Source: Pseudomonas delhiensis (lineage in GTDB: Bacteria; Pseudomonadota; Gammaproteobacteria; Pseudomonadales; Pseudomonadaceae). From it: a stretch of 64,000 bases of DNA. The notes under the pieces were generated by a model. That model saw only the letters and a program-made list of their open reading frames with translations, was not told the DNA's origin and made no database searches. A program made the position numbers and the translations under genes. Each line of letters starts with the position of its first letter. Positions within the stretch are counted from its first letter, which is position 1. Below are positions 36,759 through 44,088 of the stretch, in pieces. The stretch spans positions 1-64,000 of the forward strand of contig NZ_FZPC01000030.1 of the NCBI RefSeq assembly GCF_900187975.1, read 5' to 3'.

Positions 36759-37517
36759 TCAGCGGCCGGCGGAGAGGCCGAAGTCGATGGCCAGGTCGGC
36801 GCCGGTGATGGCCTCGGATTGCGGGCCGCAGAGGTACCAGACCAGGTCGGCGACTTCTTCCGGGCGGATGAAGCGCGCTTCCTTGCCCTGTGGATAATCC
36901 CGCAGCAGGGCGATCTTGTAGGCGGCCGGGTTGCCCTGGCCGTAGCGCTCGGCCTGGTAGTCGAGCATGGGCGTGGCGATGTCGGCCGGGGAGATGGCGT
37001 TGACGCGAACGCCGTCGCTGGCCAGCTCCAGGGCCAGGGTGCGGGTGAGCATGGTCAGCGCCGCCTTGCTCGCGCAGTAGGCCCCCGAGCCGCGGTAGGC
37101 CTGGCGCCCGGAGTCGCTGGAGATGTTCACGATGCAGCCGCGGTTCTCCTTGAGGTAGGGCGTGGCGGCCTGGCACATGTAGAACGCGGCCTTGAGGTTG
37201 ACCCCCAGGACCAGGTCGAAGTCGTCCTCGTTGAAGCTTTCCACCGGGCCTTCGCGCCAGACGCCGGCGGCGTTGATCAGCGCGTCCAGGCGCCCGGTGC
37301 GGGCGAGGATGTCCGCCACCAGGCTCTGGCAATTGTCCGCCCGGCGCAGGTCGGCCACGGCGCTGGCATCCAGCGGCACCTGGGCGTTGAGCGCATGCAG
37401 CCCGCTCTTGTCGACGTCGGTGGCGGCGATGCGCCAGTGGCTCTGGGCGAAGCGCTTGGCGATGGCCTTGCCGAGGCCGCCAGCGGCCCCGGTGATCAGA
37501 ACAACGGGTGTGCTCAT
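36759..37517 (-). CDS. Short-chain dehydrogenase/reductase
   Basis: The 252-residue classical SDR has the cofactor loop ITGAAGGLGKAIAKRF (residues 8-23), the catalytic serine region VNISSDSGRQA and the YxxxK pair in YCASKAALTM (about residue 147). D37 in AATDVDKSG after beta-2 favours NAD. It is 191 bases downstream of the gamma-glutamylamine-synthetase-like gene on the same strand, with a hairpin between. It may oxidise an alcohol or aldehyde intermediate of the amine route, but the substrate is unknown. Confidence 0.85.
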   Translation of the reverse strand: MSTPVVLITGAAGGLGKAIAKRFAQSHWRIAATDVDKSGLHALNAQVPLDASAVADLRRADNCQSLVADILARTGRLDALINAAGVWREGPVESFNEDDFDLVLGVNLKAAFYMCQAATPYLKENRGCIVNISSDSGRQAYRGSGAYCASKAALTMLTRTLALELASDGVRVNAISPADIATPMLDYQAERYGQGNPAAYKIALLRDYPQGKEARFIRPEEVADLVWYLCGPQSEAITGADLAIDFGLSAGR

Positions 37518-37586
37518 TGACTGAGTGATCTCCCTGCCTGATAGGGAAAGGGCGCGCCGTCAGGCAGTGGCGGCACGCCGCAAGGA

Positions 37587-37610
37587 AGAGGGCCGCACGG
37601 GCGGCCCTCT
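37587..37610 (-). terminator. Hairpin between ligase and SDR genes
   Basis: AGAGGGCCGC-ACGG-GCGGCCCTCT is a 10-bp perfect stem, 99 bases after the ligase stop on the minus strand, followed by TCCTT. It is a probable terminator or attenuator separating the ligase from the SDR gene. Confidence 0.65.
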
Positions 37611-37708
37611 GTCTCTACTGACCAAGAAAAGACCAGAATCTTCGCTTTGCCAGGGTAATTTTTTCGTAAATCCCGCTGGAGCTTTCGCAGGCGACTGATG
37701 GTCGCGGT

Positions 37709-39091
37709 TCAGGCGTGGTGCAGGTACCAGCGCCAGTCCTGTTCGCCGACTTCGCCCATGAACTGGCGGTACTCCTCCCACTTGATGGCCAGGAACACCT
37801 TGAGGAATTCCTCGCCCAGCGCCTCGCGGGCCCAGCCGGAGGCTTCCAGGGCGCGCAGCGCGGTGAGCCAGTCGGTGGGCAGGAACTCGCGGGCCTGCTC
37901 GTAGCCGTTGCCCTGGATGGCTGGGCCCGGGTCGAGCCGTTCGCGGATGCCCTTGTGGATGCCGGCGAGGATGGCCGCGGCGGCCAGGTAGGGGTTGGCG
38001 TCGGCGCCGCAGATGCGGTGCTCGATGTGGCGGCTCTGCGCCGGCCCGCCGGGCACGCGGAAGGACACGGTACGGTTGTTCACCCCCCAGCTCTTGGCCA
38101 GCGGCGCGTAGCTGTTGGCCTGGAAGCGGCGGAAGGAGTTGGCGTTGGGGCAGAAGATGGCCAGCGAGTCGAGCAGGGTGGCCATCATGCCGCCGATGGA
38201 CTGGCGCAGCAGCGGCGTGCCCTGCGGGCCTTCAAGGTCGGAAAGCTCGCTGGCGTAGAGGTTGTTGCCCTCGGCATCGGCCAGGCTGACGTGCAGGTGC
38301 ATGCCGGAGCCCGCGCGATCGCCGAACGGTTTGGCCATGAAGCAGGCCTGCAGCCCGTGCCTGTTGGCCACGCCCTTGACCAGGCGCTTGTAGCGCACGC
38401 CTTCGTCGATGGCCTGGAGCACGTCGAAGCGGTGTTCCAGGGTCAGCTCCAGCTGGCCCGGCGCGTATTCCGAGATGGCCGTGCGCACCGGCAGGCCCTG
38501 GGCCTCGCAGGCGGCGTAGAGGTCGTCGAGGAACGGCTGTACCTGCTCCAGCTCGTACACGCCATAGACCTGCGGCGCCTGCGGGCGCACGCCGTTCATC
38601 TGCACGGCCGGCTGCGGGCGGCCCTGGGCGTCGCGCTGCTTGTCCAGCAGGTAGAACTCCAGCTCCACCGCCATCACCGGGTGGAAGCCATCGGCCTTGA
38701 GCCGCTCGACCACCCGCACCAGCGCCTGGCGCGGGTCGGCCGGGGTGGCCGGCAGGCCCTGGGTCGGGTGCATGCTGACCTGCAGCTGGCCGGTGGGCGA
38801 GCTGCGCCAGGGTTGCAGGGTCAGGCTGCCGGGCAGCGGGTAGGTCCAGCAGTCGGCATCGGCCACTTCCCAGACCAGCCCGGTGCCCTCGACGTCCTCG
38901 CCCTGCACGGTGAGGGCGAGGATCGAGCTGGGCAGCGGCCGGCCGTTGTCGTAGATGGCCAGCAGCTCGTCGCGGTGCAGCAGCTTGCCGCGGGGGATGC
39001 CGTTGGCGTCGATGATGAACAGCTCGATGCTGCGCACCTCGGGGTGGGCGGCGAGGAAGGCTTCGGCTTCCTTTCGATCGGCGAATTGCAT
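37709..39091 (-). CDS. Glutamine synthetase-like, probable gamma-glutamylpolyamine synthetase
   Basis: The 460-residue protein has the glutamine synthetase catalytic fold: VELEFYLL, then GSGMHLHVSL, then RTVSFRVPGG and HRICGADANPYLAAAAIL. PauA/PuuA/SpuI enzymes of this length join glutamate to putrescine or other amines as the first step of their breakdown. It lies between an aminotransferase and an SDR on one strand with a GntR regulator nearby. The PAO1 counterpart in this gene order is, as I recall, PA5522, one of the pauA set. True GlnA is unlikely in this context. Confidence 0.83.
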   Translation of the reverse strand: MQFADRKEAEAFLAAHPEVRSIELFIIDANGIPRGKLLHRDELLAIYDNGRPLPSSILALTVQGEDVEGTGLVWEVADADCWTYPLPGSLTLQPWRSSPTGQLQVSMHPTQGLPATPADPRQALVRVVERLKADGFHPVMAVELEFYLLDKQRDAQGRPQPAVQMNGVRPQAPQVYGVYELEQVQPFLDDLYAACEAQGLPVRTAISEYAPGQLELTLEHRFDVLQAIDEGVRYKRLVKGVANRHGLQACFMAKPFGDRAGSGMHLHVSLADAEGNNLYASELSDLEGPQGTPLLRQSIGGMMATLLDSLAIFCPNANSFRRFQANSYAPLAKSWGVNNRTVSFRVPGGPAQSRHIEHRICGADANPYLAAAAILAGIHKGIRERLDPGPAIQGNGYEQAREFLPTDWLTALRALEASGWAREALGEEFLKVFLAIKWEEYRQFMGEVGEQDWRWYLHHA

Positions 39092-39172
39092 GGTGGTCCT
39101 CGGTTGGCGCGGCGCGCCGGGTGTTGTTCTCGTAGGAGCAGCTGTCTTGCAGGCTGCGCCGAAGTGTTCTTC

Positions 39173-39388
39173 GTAGGATGGGTTGAGCGAAGCGATACCC
39201 ATCCTACGACGGCGTTTCTCCTGTTCCTTGTAGGAGCGGATTTATCCGCGATCCGCCGGCAGGCGGCGGAAGGCATCGCGGACGGAGTCCGCTCCTGCGT
39301 TCCAGGCGAGCGTGGCTTCTCGTAGGAGCGAGCTTGCTCGCGAACAAACGCAGTGCCATGCGGTTCGCGAGCAAGCTCGCTCCTACGA
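39173..39388. repeat. Three repeat elements between the aminotransferase and ligase genes
   Basis: 39173-39208 is a TAGGATGGGTTGAGCGAAGC palindrome. 39230-39297 is a GTAGGAGCGGATTTATCCGCG element. 39322-39388 is a facing pair of the GAGCTTGCTCGCGAA element. Together they occupy most of this 370-base gap; I see no promoter or gene in the remainder. Confidence 0.8.
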
Positions 39389-39461
39389 AGAGCAACTAGG
39401 CGCAGGCCGCGAGACAGTTGCTCCTACGATGGTGTTTCGAGCGGGCCCAGGGGGCGTTGCA

Positions 39462-40856
39462 TCAAGCCTCGCGAGCCCCGGGAATCGCCAGCAGCTCCGT
39501 GATGCCCGCATCCAGGGTATCGATCAGGCGGTCGACGTCGGCTTCGCTGGTGTCCGGGCAGCAAAGGGTCATGTTGTGGAACGGCGTGATCAGGATGCCG
39601 CGGTTGATCAGGTACAGGTGCAGGGCCATCTGCAGTTCGTCGTGGAAGGCGGCCTCGGCCTCGGCGCCGGTGCGCGGCGAGACCGGGCAGAACTGGAATT
39701 CGCTGCGCGCGCCCAGTTCGGTCACCGACCACTTCAGGCCGTGCCTGGCGATCAGCCGGCGGAAGCCGTCGGCCAGGCGCCTGGCCAGCGGCAGCATGTG
39801 GTCGTAGGCGGCCTGGGTCATCACCTGTTCCAGGTTGGCGCGCATGCAGTGCATGGCCAGGGCGTTGGCCGAGAGGGTGGTGCCCATGCCGCTGTGGCCG
39901 TGGCCATGGCTGTCTTGCTGGGCCTTCTGTCGCGAGGCGAGCATCTTCTCGGCCATCTCCGCGCTGCAGCCGAAGATGCCGCAGGGCACGCCGCCGGCGA
40001 TCGGCTTGCCGACCACGAAGAAGTCCGGGTCGAGGTTCCACAGCTTGGTGCAGCCGCCGATGCCGGTGGAGATGGTGTGGGTTTCGTCGATGACCAGCAG
40101 CGCGCCGTACTTGCGCGTCAGCTCGCGGCACTTCTGCAGGAAGCCCGCATCGGGCAGGACCATGCCGATGTTGGTCATCGCCGGCTCGCACAGCAGGGCG
40201 CAGACGTCGCCCCGGGCCAGCGCGGCTTCCAGCGCCTCGACGTCGTTGAAGGGGATGGAGCGGCTGTACTGGGTCAGGTCGTAGGCCTGGCCGACCAGCC
40301 CGGAGCGCGGCACGGTCTGGCCGTCGCGGTAGCGCACCATGACGTCGTCGACGGTGCCGTGGTAGCAGCCGTCGAACACCAGCAGGGTCTTGCGCCCGGT
40401 GATGGCGCGGGCCCAGCGCAGCACATAGCGGTTGGAGTCGGTGGCGGTGGCGGTGACCTGCCAGAAGGGCAGGCCGAAGCGCGCGGCCAGCAGTTCGCCG
40501 CAGACCACGGCGTCCTCGCCCGGGAGCATGGTGGTCAGGCCGTTGTTGGCCTGCTCGGCCAGCGCCCTGGCGACCGGATCGGGGGAATGGCCGAACATGG
40601 TGCCGGTGTCGCCCAGGCAGAAGTCCAGGTACTCGTGGCCGTCAACGTCGTAGAAGCGGGCGCCCTTGGCGCGCTCGACGAACAGCGGGCAGGGGGTGGA
40701 CCAGTCGGCCATCCAGTGCATCGGCACGCCGGCGTACAGCGAGTTGCGCGCGCGCTCGGCCAGGGCCACGGATTTCGGGTTCTGCTCCAGGAAGCGTTGG
40801 CGTTCGCGGGCGGTGAATGCATCCACGGCCTGTTGGGCGATTCCGCTGGCGGTCAT
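39462..40856 (-). CDS. Class III aminotransferase (glutamate-1-semialdehyde-like)
   Basis: This 464-residue PLP enzyme has GTMFGHSPDPVARAL early, VTATATDSNRYVLRWAR at the phosphate site, LLVIDETHT for the pyridine nitrogen and the Schiff-base lysine in FFVVGKPIAGGVPCG. It resembles GSA aminotransferase in sequence, but a hemL role is unlikely next to a GntR regulator and a ligase for amines. It probably moves an amino group in amine catabolism. The start at MTASGIA lies 37 bases from the nearer GntR operator; the upstream ATG at 40886 is less likely. Confidence 0.82.
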   Translation of the reverse strand: MTASGIAQQAVDAFTARERQRFLEQNPKSVALAERARNSLYAGVPMHWMADWSTPCPLFVERAKGARFYDVDGHEYLDFCLGDTGTMFGHSPDPVARALAEQANNGLTTMLPGEDAVVCGELLAARFGLPFWQVTATATDSNRYVLRWARAITGRKTLLVFDGCYHGTVDDVMVRYRDGQTVPRSGLVGQAYDLTQYSRSIPFNDVEALEAALARGDVCALLCEPAMTNIGMVLPDAGFLQKCRELTRKYGALLVIDETHTISTGIGGCTKLWNLDPDFFVVGKPIAGGVPCGIFGCSAEMAEKMLASRQKAQQDSHGHGHSGMGTTLSANALAMHCMRANLEQVMTQAAYDHMLPLARRLADGFRRLIARHGLKWSVTELGARSEFQFCPVSPRTGAEAEAAFHDELQMALHLYLINRGILITPFHNMTLCCPDTSEADVDRLIDTLDAGITELLAIPGAREA

Positions 40857-40892
40857 CTTGCACACCTCGTTTGTTTTTTTGCACATCTTCCG

Positions 40893-40969
40893 TTTGTGAT
40901 CACAAAAAAGTCAATACATGCTGAGTGACGCCTGTTAATCTTCGGTACAACAGGATTTGTGATCACAAA
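40893..40969. promoter_or_regulatory. Two perfect GntR-type operators in the divergent promoter
   Basis: TTTGTGATCACAAA occurs twice, at 40893-40906 and 40956-40969, each a perfect 14-bp palindrome. The centres are 63 bases apart, six helical turns, so both lie on one face of the DNA. TGTGATCACA suits a FadR-subfamily GntR regulator. They sit between the aminotransferase and GntR genes and probably control both, with looping possible. Confidence 0.8.
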
Positions 40970-41012
40970 AATGTGCGGCCCTGGCAAGGGGGCCCGACGA
41001 GGACGATTCGAA

Positions 41013-41075
41013 ATGACGCACGAATGCAGCCTGACCTTCGCCCAACTGCCGGCGCCCCCGGCCCGCGCGGAGTGA
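41013..41075 (+). CDS. Small upstream ORF in the GntR leader
   Basis: ATG at 41013 opens a 20-codon frame, MTHECSLTFAQLPAPPARAE, ending four bases before the regulator start. A GAGGA lies 7-11 bases upstream. Its spacing would let it couple to translation of the GntR gene. There is no amino acid bias, and it may be non-coding leader. Confidence 0.3.
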   Translation: MTHECSLTFAQLPAPPARAE

Positions 41076-41079
41076 CGCC

Positions 41080-41742
41080 ATGGCCGAGAACCTCCAGCAA
41101 CAGCTGTACCAGAACCTGCGCCAGGCCCTGCTCAGCGGGCGCTTCCAGCCCGGCGAGCGGTTGAAGATCCGCGACCTGGCCGACGAATGGGGCACCAGCC
41201 CGATGCCGGTGCGCGCCGCGCTGCAGCGGCTGGTCGCCGAGGGCGCCCTGGAGGGCGAGCCGCAGCGCTCGCTGCGGGTGCCGGTGATGACCCGCGAGCG
41301 CTTCCTGCAGATACTGCAGATTCGCCAGTCACTGGAGGGGCTCGCCGTCGAGGATGGGGTGCCGCGCCTGCGGGGGGCGGACATCGAGGTGCTGGAGGAC
41401 TGCATCCGGGCCATGGAGGAGGCCGTGCAGCGGCGCGACGTCCAGGCCTACCTGGAGCACAACAGCCGCTTCCACCTGACGCTCTACCGCGCCTGCGGCA
41501 ACCACACGCTGCTACGCATGATCGAGGCGCTGTGGCTGCAGGTCGGGCCCTTCTTCAACCGGCTGTTCACCGGCGCCGACCTGTCGCTGCGCCTGAACGA
41601 CTTCCACGAACACGCCCTGGACGCGGTCCGGCGGGGCGATGCCCGCGCCGCGCGGGCGGCCATCGAACAGGACCTGGCCTACTTCGGCCAGTACCTGCTG
41701 AATCTGCTGGCGCTGGAGTCGGGGGCGAGCGTGACGCGCTGA
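41080..41742 (+). CDS. GntR-family regulator (FadR/VanR subgroup)
   Basis: The 220-residue protein has an N-terminal winged helix: LRQALLSGRFQPGERLKIRDLADEWGTSPMPVRAALQRL, about residues 12-50. A helical FCD domain (residues 75-210) carries a likely metal-binding pattern, histidines in HNSRFHLTLYR and in FHEHALDAVRRGD. It is divergent from the aminotransferase gene with two matching operators between. It most likely represses the amine genes until an organic-acid or amine-derived ligand binds. Confidence 0.87.
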   Translation: MAENLQQQLYQNLRQALLSGRFQPGERLKIRDLADEWGTSPMPVRAALQRLVAEGALEGEPQRSLRVPVMTRERFLQILQIRQSLEGLAVEDGVPRLRGADIEVLEDCIRAMEEAVQRRDVQAYLEHNSRFHLTLYRACGNHTLLRMIEALWLQVGPFFNRLFTGADLSLRLNDFHEHALDAVRRGDARAARAAIEQDLAYFGQYLLNLLALESGASVTR

Positions 41743-41749
41743 GGGCGCG

Positions 41750-41962
41750 TCACTCGGTCTTGATGTAGCGGACGTTTTCCTTGCGGATGAGGATGGTCTG
41801 CCCGTCCAGTTGTTCGAACTCGTAGTAGTCGTTGTACTTGTCGAAATCGGCGTGGTCCTTGACCAGGACCTCGCTGCCGTCGTTCAGCATCACCACGGCC
41901 TTGTCGGCACAGCCGGCCAGGCCGAGCAGCAGTGCGCTGAGGAATAGGTATTTCAGCTTCAT
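41750..41962 (-). CDS. Small lipoprotein, YgdI/YgdR (DUF903) family
   Basis: The 70-residue protein has the lipobox LLLGLAGCAD; cleavage before the cysteine leaves a 51-residue mature part. The SH3-like DUF903 core is VVMLNDGSEVLVKDHADFD, then YEFEQLDGQTILIRKENVRYI. Family members are small outer-membrane lipoproteins of unknown role, often stress-regulated. The start at MKLKYLF is chosen over 41980 because it places the lipobox normally. It is convergent with the GntR gene, seven bases apart. Confidence 0.87.
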   Translation of the reverse strand: MKLKYLFLSALLLGLAGCADKAVVMLNDGSEVLVKDHADFDKYNDYYEFEQLDGQTILIRKENVRYIKTE

Positions 41963-42066
41963 AGAGTCTCCAAGGGACATCGTGGACCGGCCTTGGCAGA
42001 AGGTTTGGGTACACGCTCGGTAGCCACTGTGACAACCGCTCCGCTTGGAAATTCAGTGGTCCGGGC

Positions 42067-42468
42067 TCAGGTGTCCAACCATACGTCGCGTGCCCAGGTC
42101 CACACCGAGTCCCAGGTTTCCTCGGTCAGTTCGCCGTCCGCCCAGAGCACCACCTCGCCGTCCTGGGCCACCGCATAGTAGTCGTCACCATCGGCGCAGA
42201 GCGGTATCAGCTCGCGCGGCAGGCCCATCGCCCAGGCCACCGCGGCCACCTCCGGCAGGTAGGTGTGGGAGTGCGGGTCGGTCACAGTGACCGGCTCCAG
42301 GCGGCCGTAGACGACGTCGCTGACCTTGAGGAGGAACTCGCGGAATTCCGACGGAAGGCCGATCAGCAGCTCTTCCTCGATCTCCACCAGCAGTTCCTCG
42401 TCCGGCAGCTCCAGGGGGACAGGGACGGGCTCGTTGAGTTCACGCAATTGGTCGATGACATCTTCCAC
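42067..42468 (-). CDS. SMI1/KNR4 (SUKH)-family protein
   Basis: The 133-residue acidic protein has the SUKH core ELLIGLPSEFREFLLKVSDVVYG (about residues 34-56). The end, LCADGDDYYAVAQDGEVVLWADG, is also typical. SUKH proteins are often immunity proteins for polymorphic toxins, but lone cytoplasmic members also exist, and no toxin gene is nearby. The start is GTG at 42468 with GAGAGG 8 bases upstream. Function unknown; an antitoxin role is unproven. Confidence 0.8.
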   Translation of the reverse strand: MEDVIDQLRELNEPVPVPLELPDEELLVEIEEELLIGLPSEFREFLLKVSDVVYGRLEPVTVTDPHSHTYLPEVAAVAWAMGLPRELIPLCADGDDYYAVAQDGEVVLWADGELTEETWDSVWTWARDVWLDT

Positions 42469-42616
42469 GGCAGGGGCCTCTCGATTGACTGGCGCGCTTT
42501 ATACAGTAGTAGCCGGCCCTGGGCGCAAGTTCACGCTGGCGACGTCTGGCGGACGAGTGGAAGGGGTTGGGTTGGGAGGAGGCCGGTGGCCATGGGGGCG
42601 GGGGTGGTTCCGTACC

Positions 42617-42801
42617 CTCACCGCAGCCCTCTCCCAGGGGAGAGGGGCGTTCCGCTGCGCTCGGAGGTTTCGCTGGAAACCCGTAGGGCGCATAACGCCT
42701 ACGGCGTTATCCGCCAAATCGCGGACAGAGTCCTACGGCTCCAGGATGCACGGTCGTAGGAGCGGGCCCTGCCCGCGAATCGCGCGCAGGGCGCGCTCAG
42801 G
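42617..42801. repeat. Mixed repeats in the 508-base gap before the Tim44-like gene
   Basis: 42617-42650 is a CTCTCCCAGGGGAGAGG hairpin. 42684-42735 holds a GTAGGGCGCATAACGCCTAC element. 42755-42799 is a GTAGGAGCGGGCCCTGCCC element whose right end is degenerate. No gene or clear promoter is visible in 42469-42976 other than these and the terminator at 42906. Confidence 0.7.
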
Positions 42802-42905
42802 TGGGACAGCGGTGGAGGCGCAGGGGCGGACTCACCGGCCGCGCCGGGCACCCTGGTGTCACGGATGGCTGTCTCGCTTCCACAGGGCCAGTGCATAGGA
42901 ACGAA

Positions 42906-42937
42906 AACGCCGTTTCCCGGTGGAGGGAAACGGCGTT
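42906..42937 (-). terminator. Strong terminator of the Tim44-domain gene
   Basis: AACGCCGTTTCCC pairs over 13 bp with GGGAAACGGCGTT around a 6-base loop, 39 bases beyond the gene stop. On the minus strand TTTTCGTT follows; on the plus strand TTCTTTCTT follows, so it can act in both directions. Confidence 0.9.
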
Positions 42938-42976
42938 CTTTCTTGGCTTAAGCGAACAGCGCTACGGCAGAAGCCA

Positions 42977-43840
42977 TCAGCCGTTCTGGCGGATGCCAGC
43001 CAGCAGCCAGGGCTGGTCCTGGCCCTGGGCGCGCTCCATGCGCCAGCTTTCGCTGAAGGTTTCGCCCTGGTCGAAGCGCGAGGTCTTGGACAGGCCGCTG
43101 AAGGTCAGGGTGGCGATGGTCTTGTCGGCCTGGTCGTCGACGCCTTCCAGCTGCACCTGCAGGTTGTCGATGTAGGTGGACTGGTAGCCGTCGCCCAGCT
43201 CGGCGCGTTCCTGCTTCAGCCACTGCAGCATCTGCGGGGTGACGAACTCGGCGATCTTGTCCATCTCGTTGGCGTCCCAGTGCTGCTGCAGGGACAGGAA
43301 GTGCTCGCGGGCGGCGCCGACGAAGCGCTGCTCGTCGAACCAGCTCGGCGCGTTGATCACCGGGGCGGCGGCGGCCGCACGGGCGGTGGCGCCGAACGGC
43401 GACGGCTGGGCGGCCGGCATCTCGCGCTGCAGCGGGGCGTGCCCGGCCATGGCCGGCTGCGCCTGCTGGCGGCGACGGGCGGCGATGAAGCGGAAGACGA
43501 CGAAGGCGATCAGGGCGATGATCAGGATGTCGAGGAACTGCATGCCCTGGAAGCCGTCGCCCATGAACATGGAGGCCAGCAGGCCGCCGGCGGCGATGCC
43601 GGCCAGCGGGCCGAGCCAGCGCGACGCACCGCCGGCCGCGGCGGCGCCTGCGGCCGCACCGGCTGCGGGGGCGGCGGCGTTGGGGGTGTTCGGGGCGGTG
43701 TTCGGCTGCGCCTGGCGGGTCTGGTGGCTGGGCGCCGAGCCCATGCTCTTGCCGCCGCCGAACCGTTTGGCGGCATTGACGTCGAGGCTGAGCGTCACGG
43801 CGACACAGAAGGCCATGGCAAGGCTGAGAAAGCGCTTCAT
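42977..43840 (-). CDS. Tim44-like domain inner-membrane protein
   Basis: The 287-residue protein has an N-terminal signal or anchor (FLSLAMAFCVAVTLSLDVNA). A low-complexity Ala/Gly/Pro linker and two membrane segments at about 75-95 and 100-116 follow. The Tim44/MRPL45-like domain (residues 160-287) starts at WFDEQRFVGAAREHFLSLQQHWDANEMD. The start at MKRFLS (43840) is preferred because AAGAGA lies 9 bases upstream; ATG at 43849 is alternative. Bacterial relatives are membrane proteins of unclear role. Confidence 0.83.
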   Translation of the reverse strand: MKRFLSLAMAFCVAVTLSLDVNAAKRFGGGKSMGSAPSHQTRQAQPNTAPNTPNAAAPAAGAAAGAAAAGGASRWLGPLAGIAAGGLLASMFMGDGFQGMQFLDILIIALIAFVVFRFIAARRRQQAQPAMAGHAPLQREMPAAQPSPFGATARAAAAAPVINAPSWFDEQRFVGAAREHFLSLQQHWDANEMDKIAEFVTPQMLQWLKQERAELGDGYQSTYIDNLQVQLEGVDDQADKTIATLTFSGLSKTSRFDQGETFSESWRMERAQGQDQPWLLAGIRQNG

Positions 43841-44088
43841 CGGGGTCATTCTCTTGGTTGGAATACGACGCGCGCCATGTTGCCGAGCCTGGCCGCCAGC
43901 GGCCAGCCGGATTTTGTTTCCGGCTATTGCCCCTGCGTCATCCGGGCGCAGCGGGCGGCACCGGCGGGAACGTCTGTTACCGGGTTTTTCAGCGGCCTCG
44001 AAGGCGCTGGCCGTTTGATAGTCTGGCGGCCTAGCGGGGCCGCTGGCCGCGCGATCCCCCACTGTCTCATCGCGCGAGGACCGCCGCC

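Noticed and set aside
39462-40856. hemL, glutamate-1-semialdehyde aminomutase
   Set aside because: Sequence resemblance is clear, but the 464-residue length, N-terminal extension, divergent GntR gene and neighbouring amine ligase argue for a catabolic aminotransferase.
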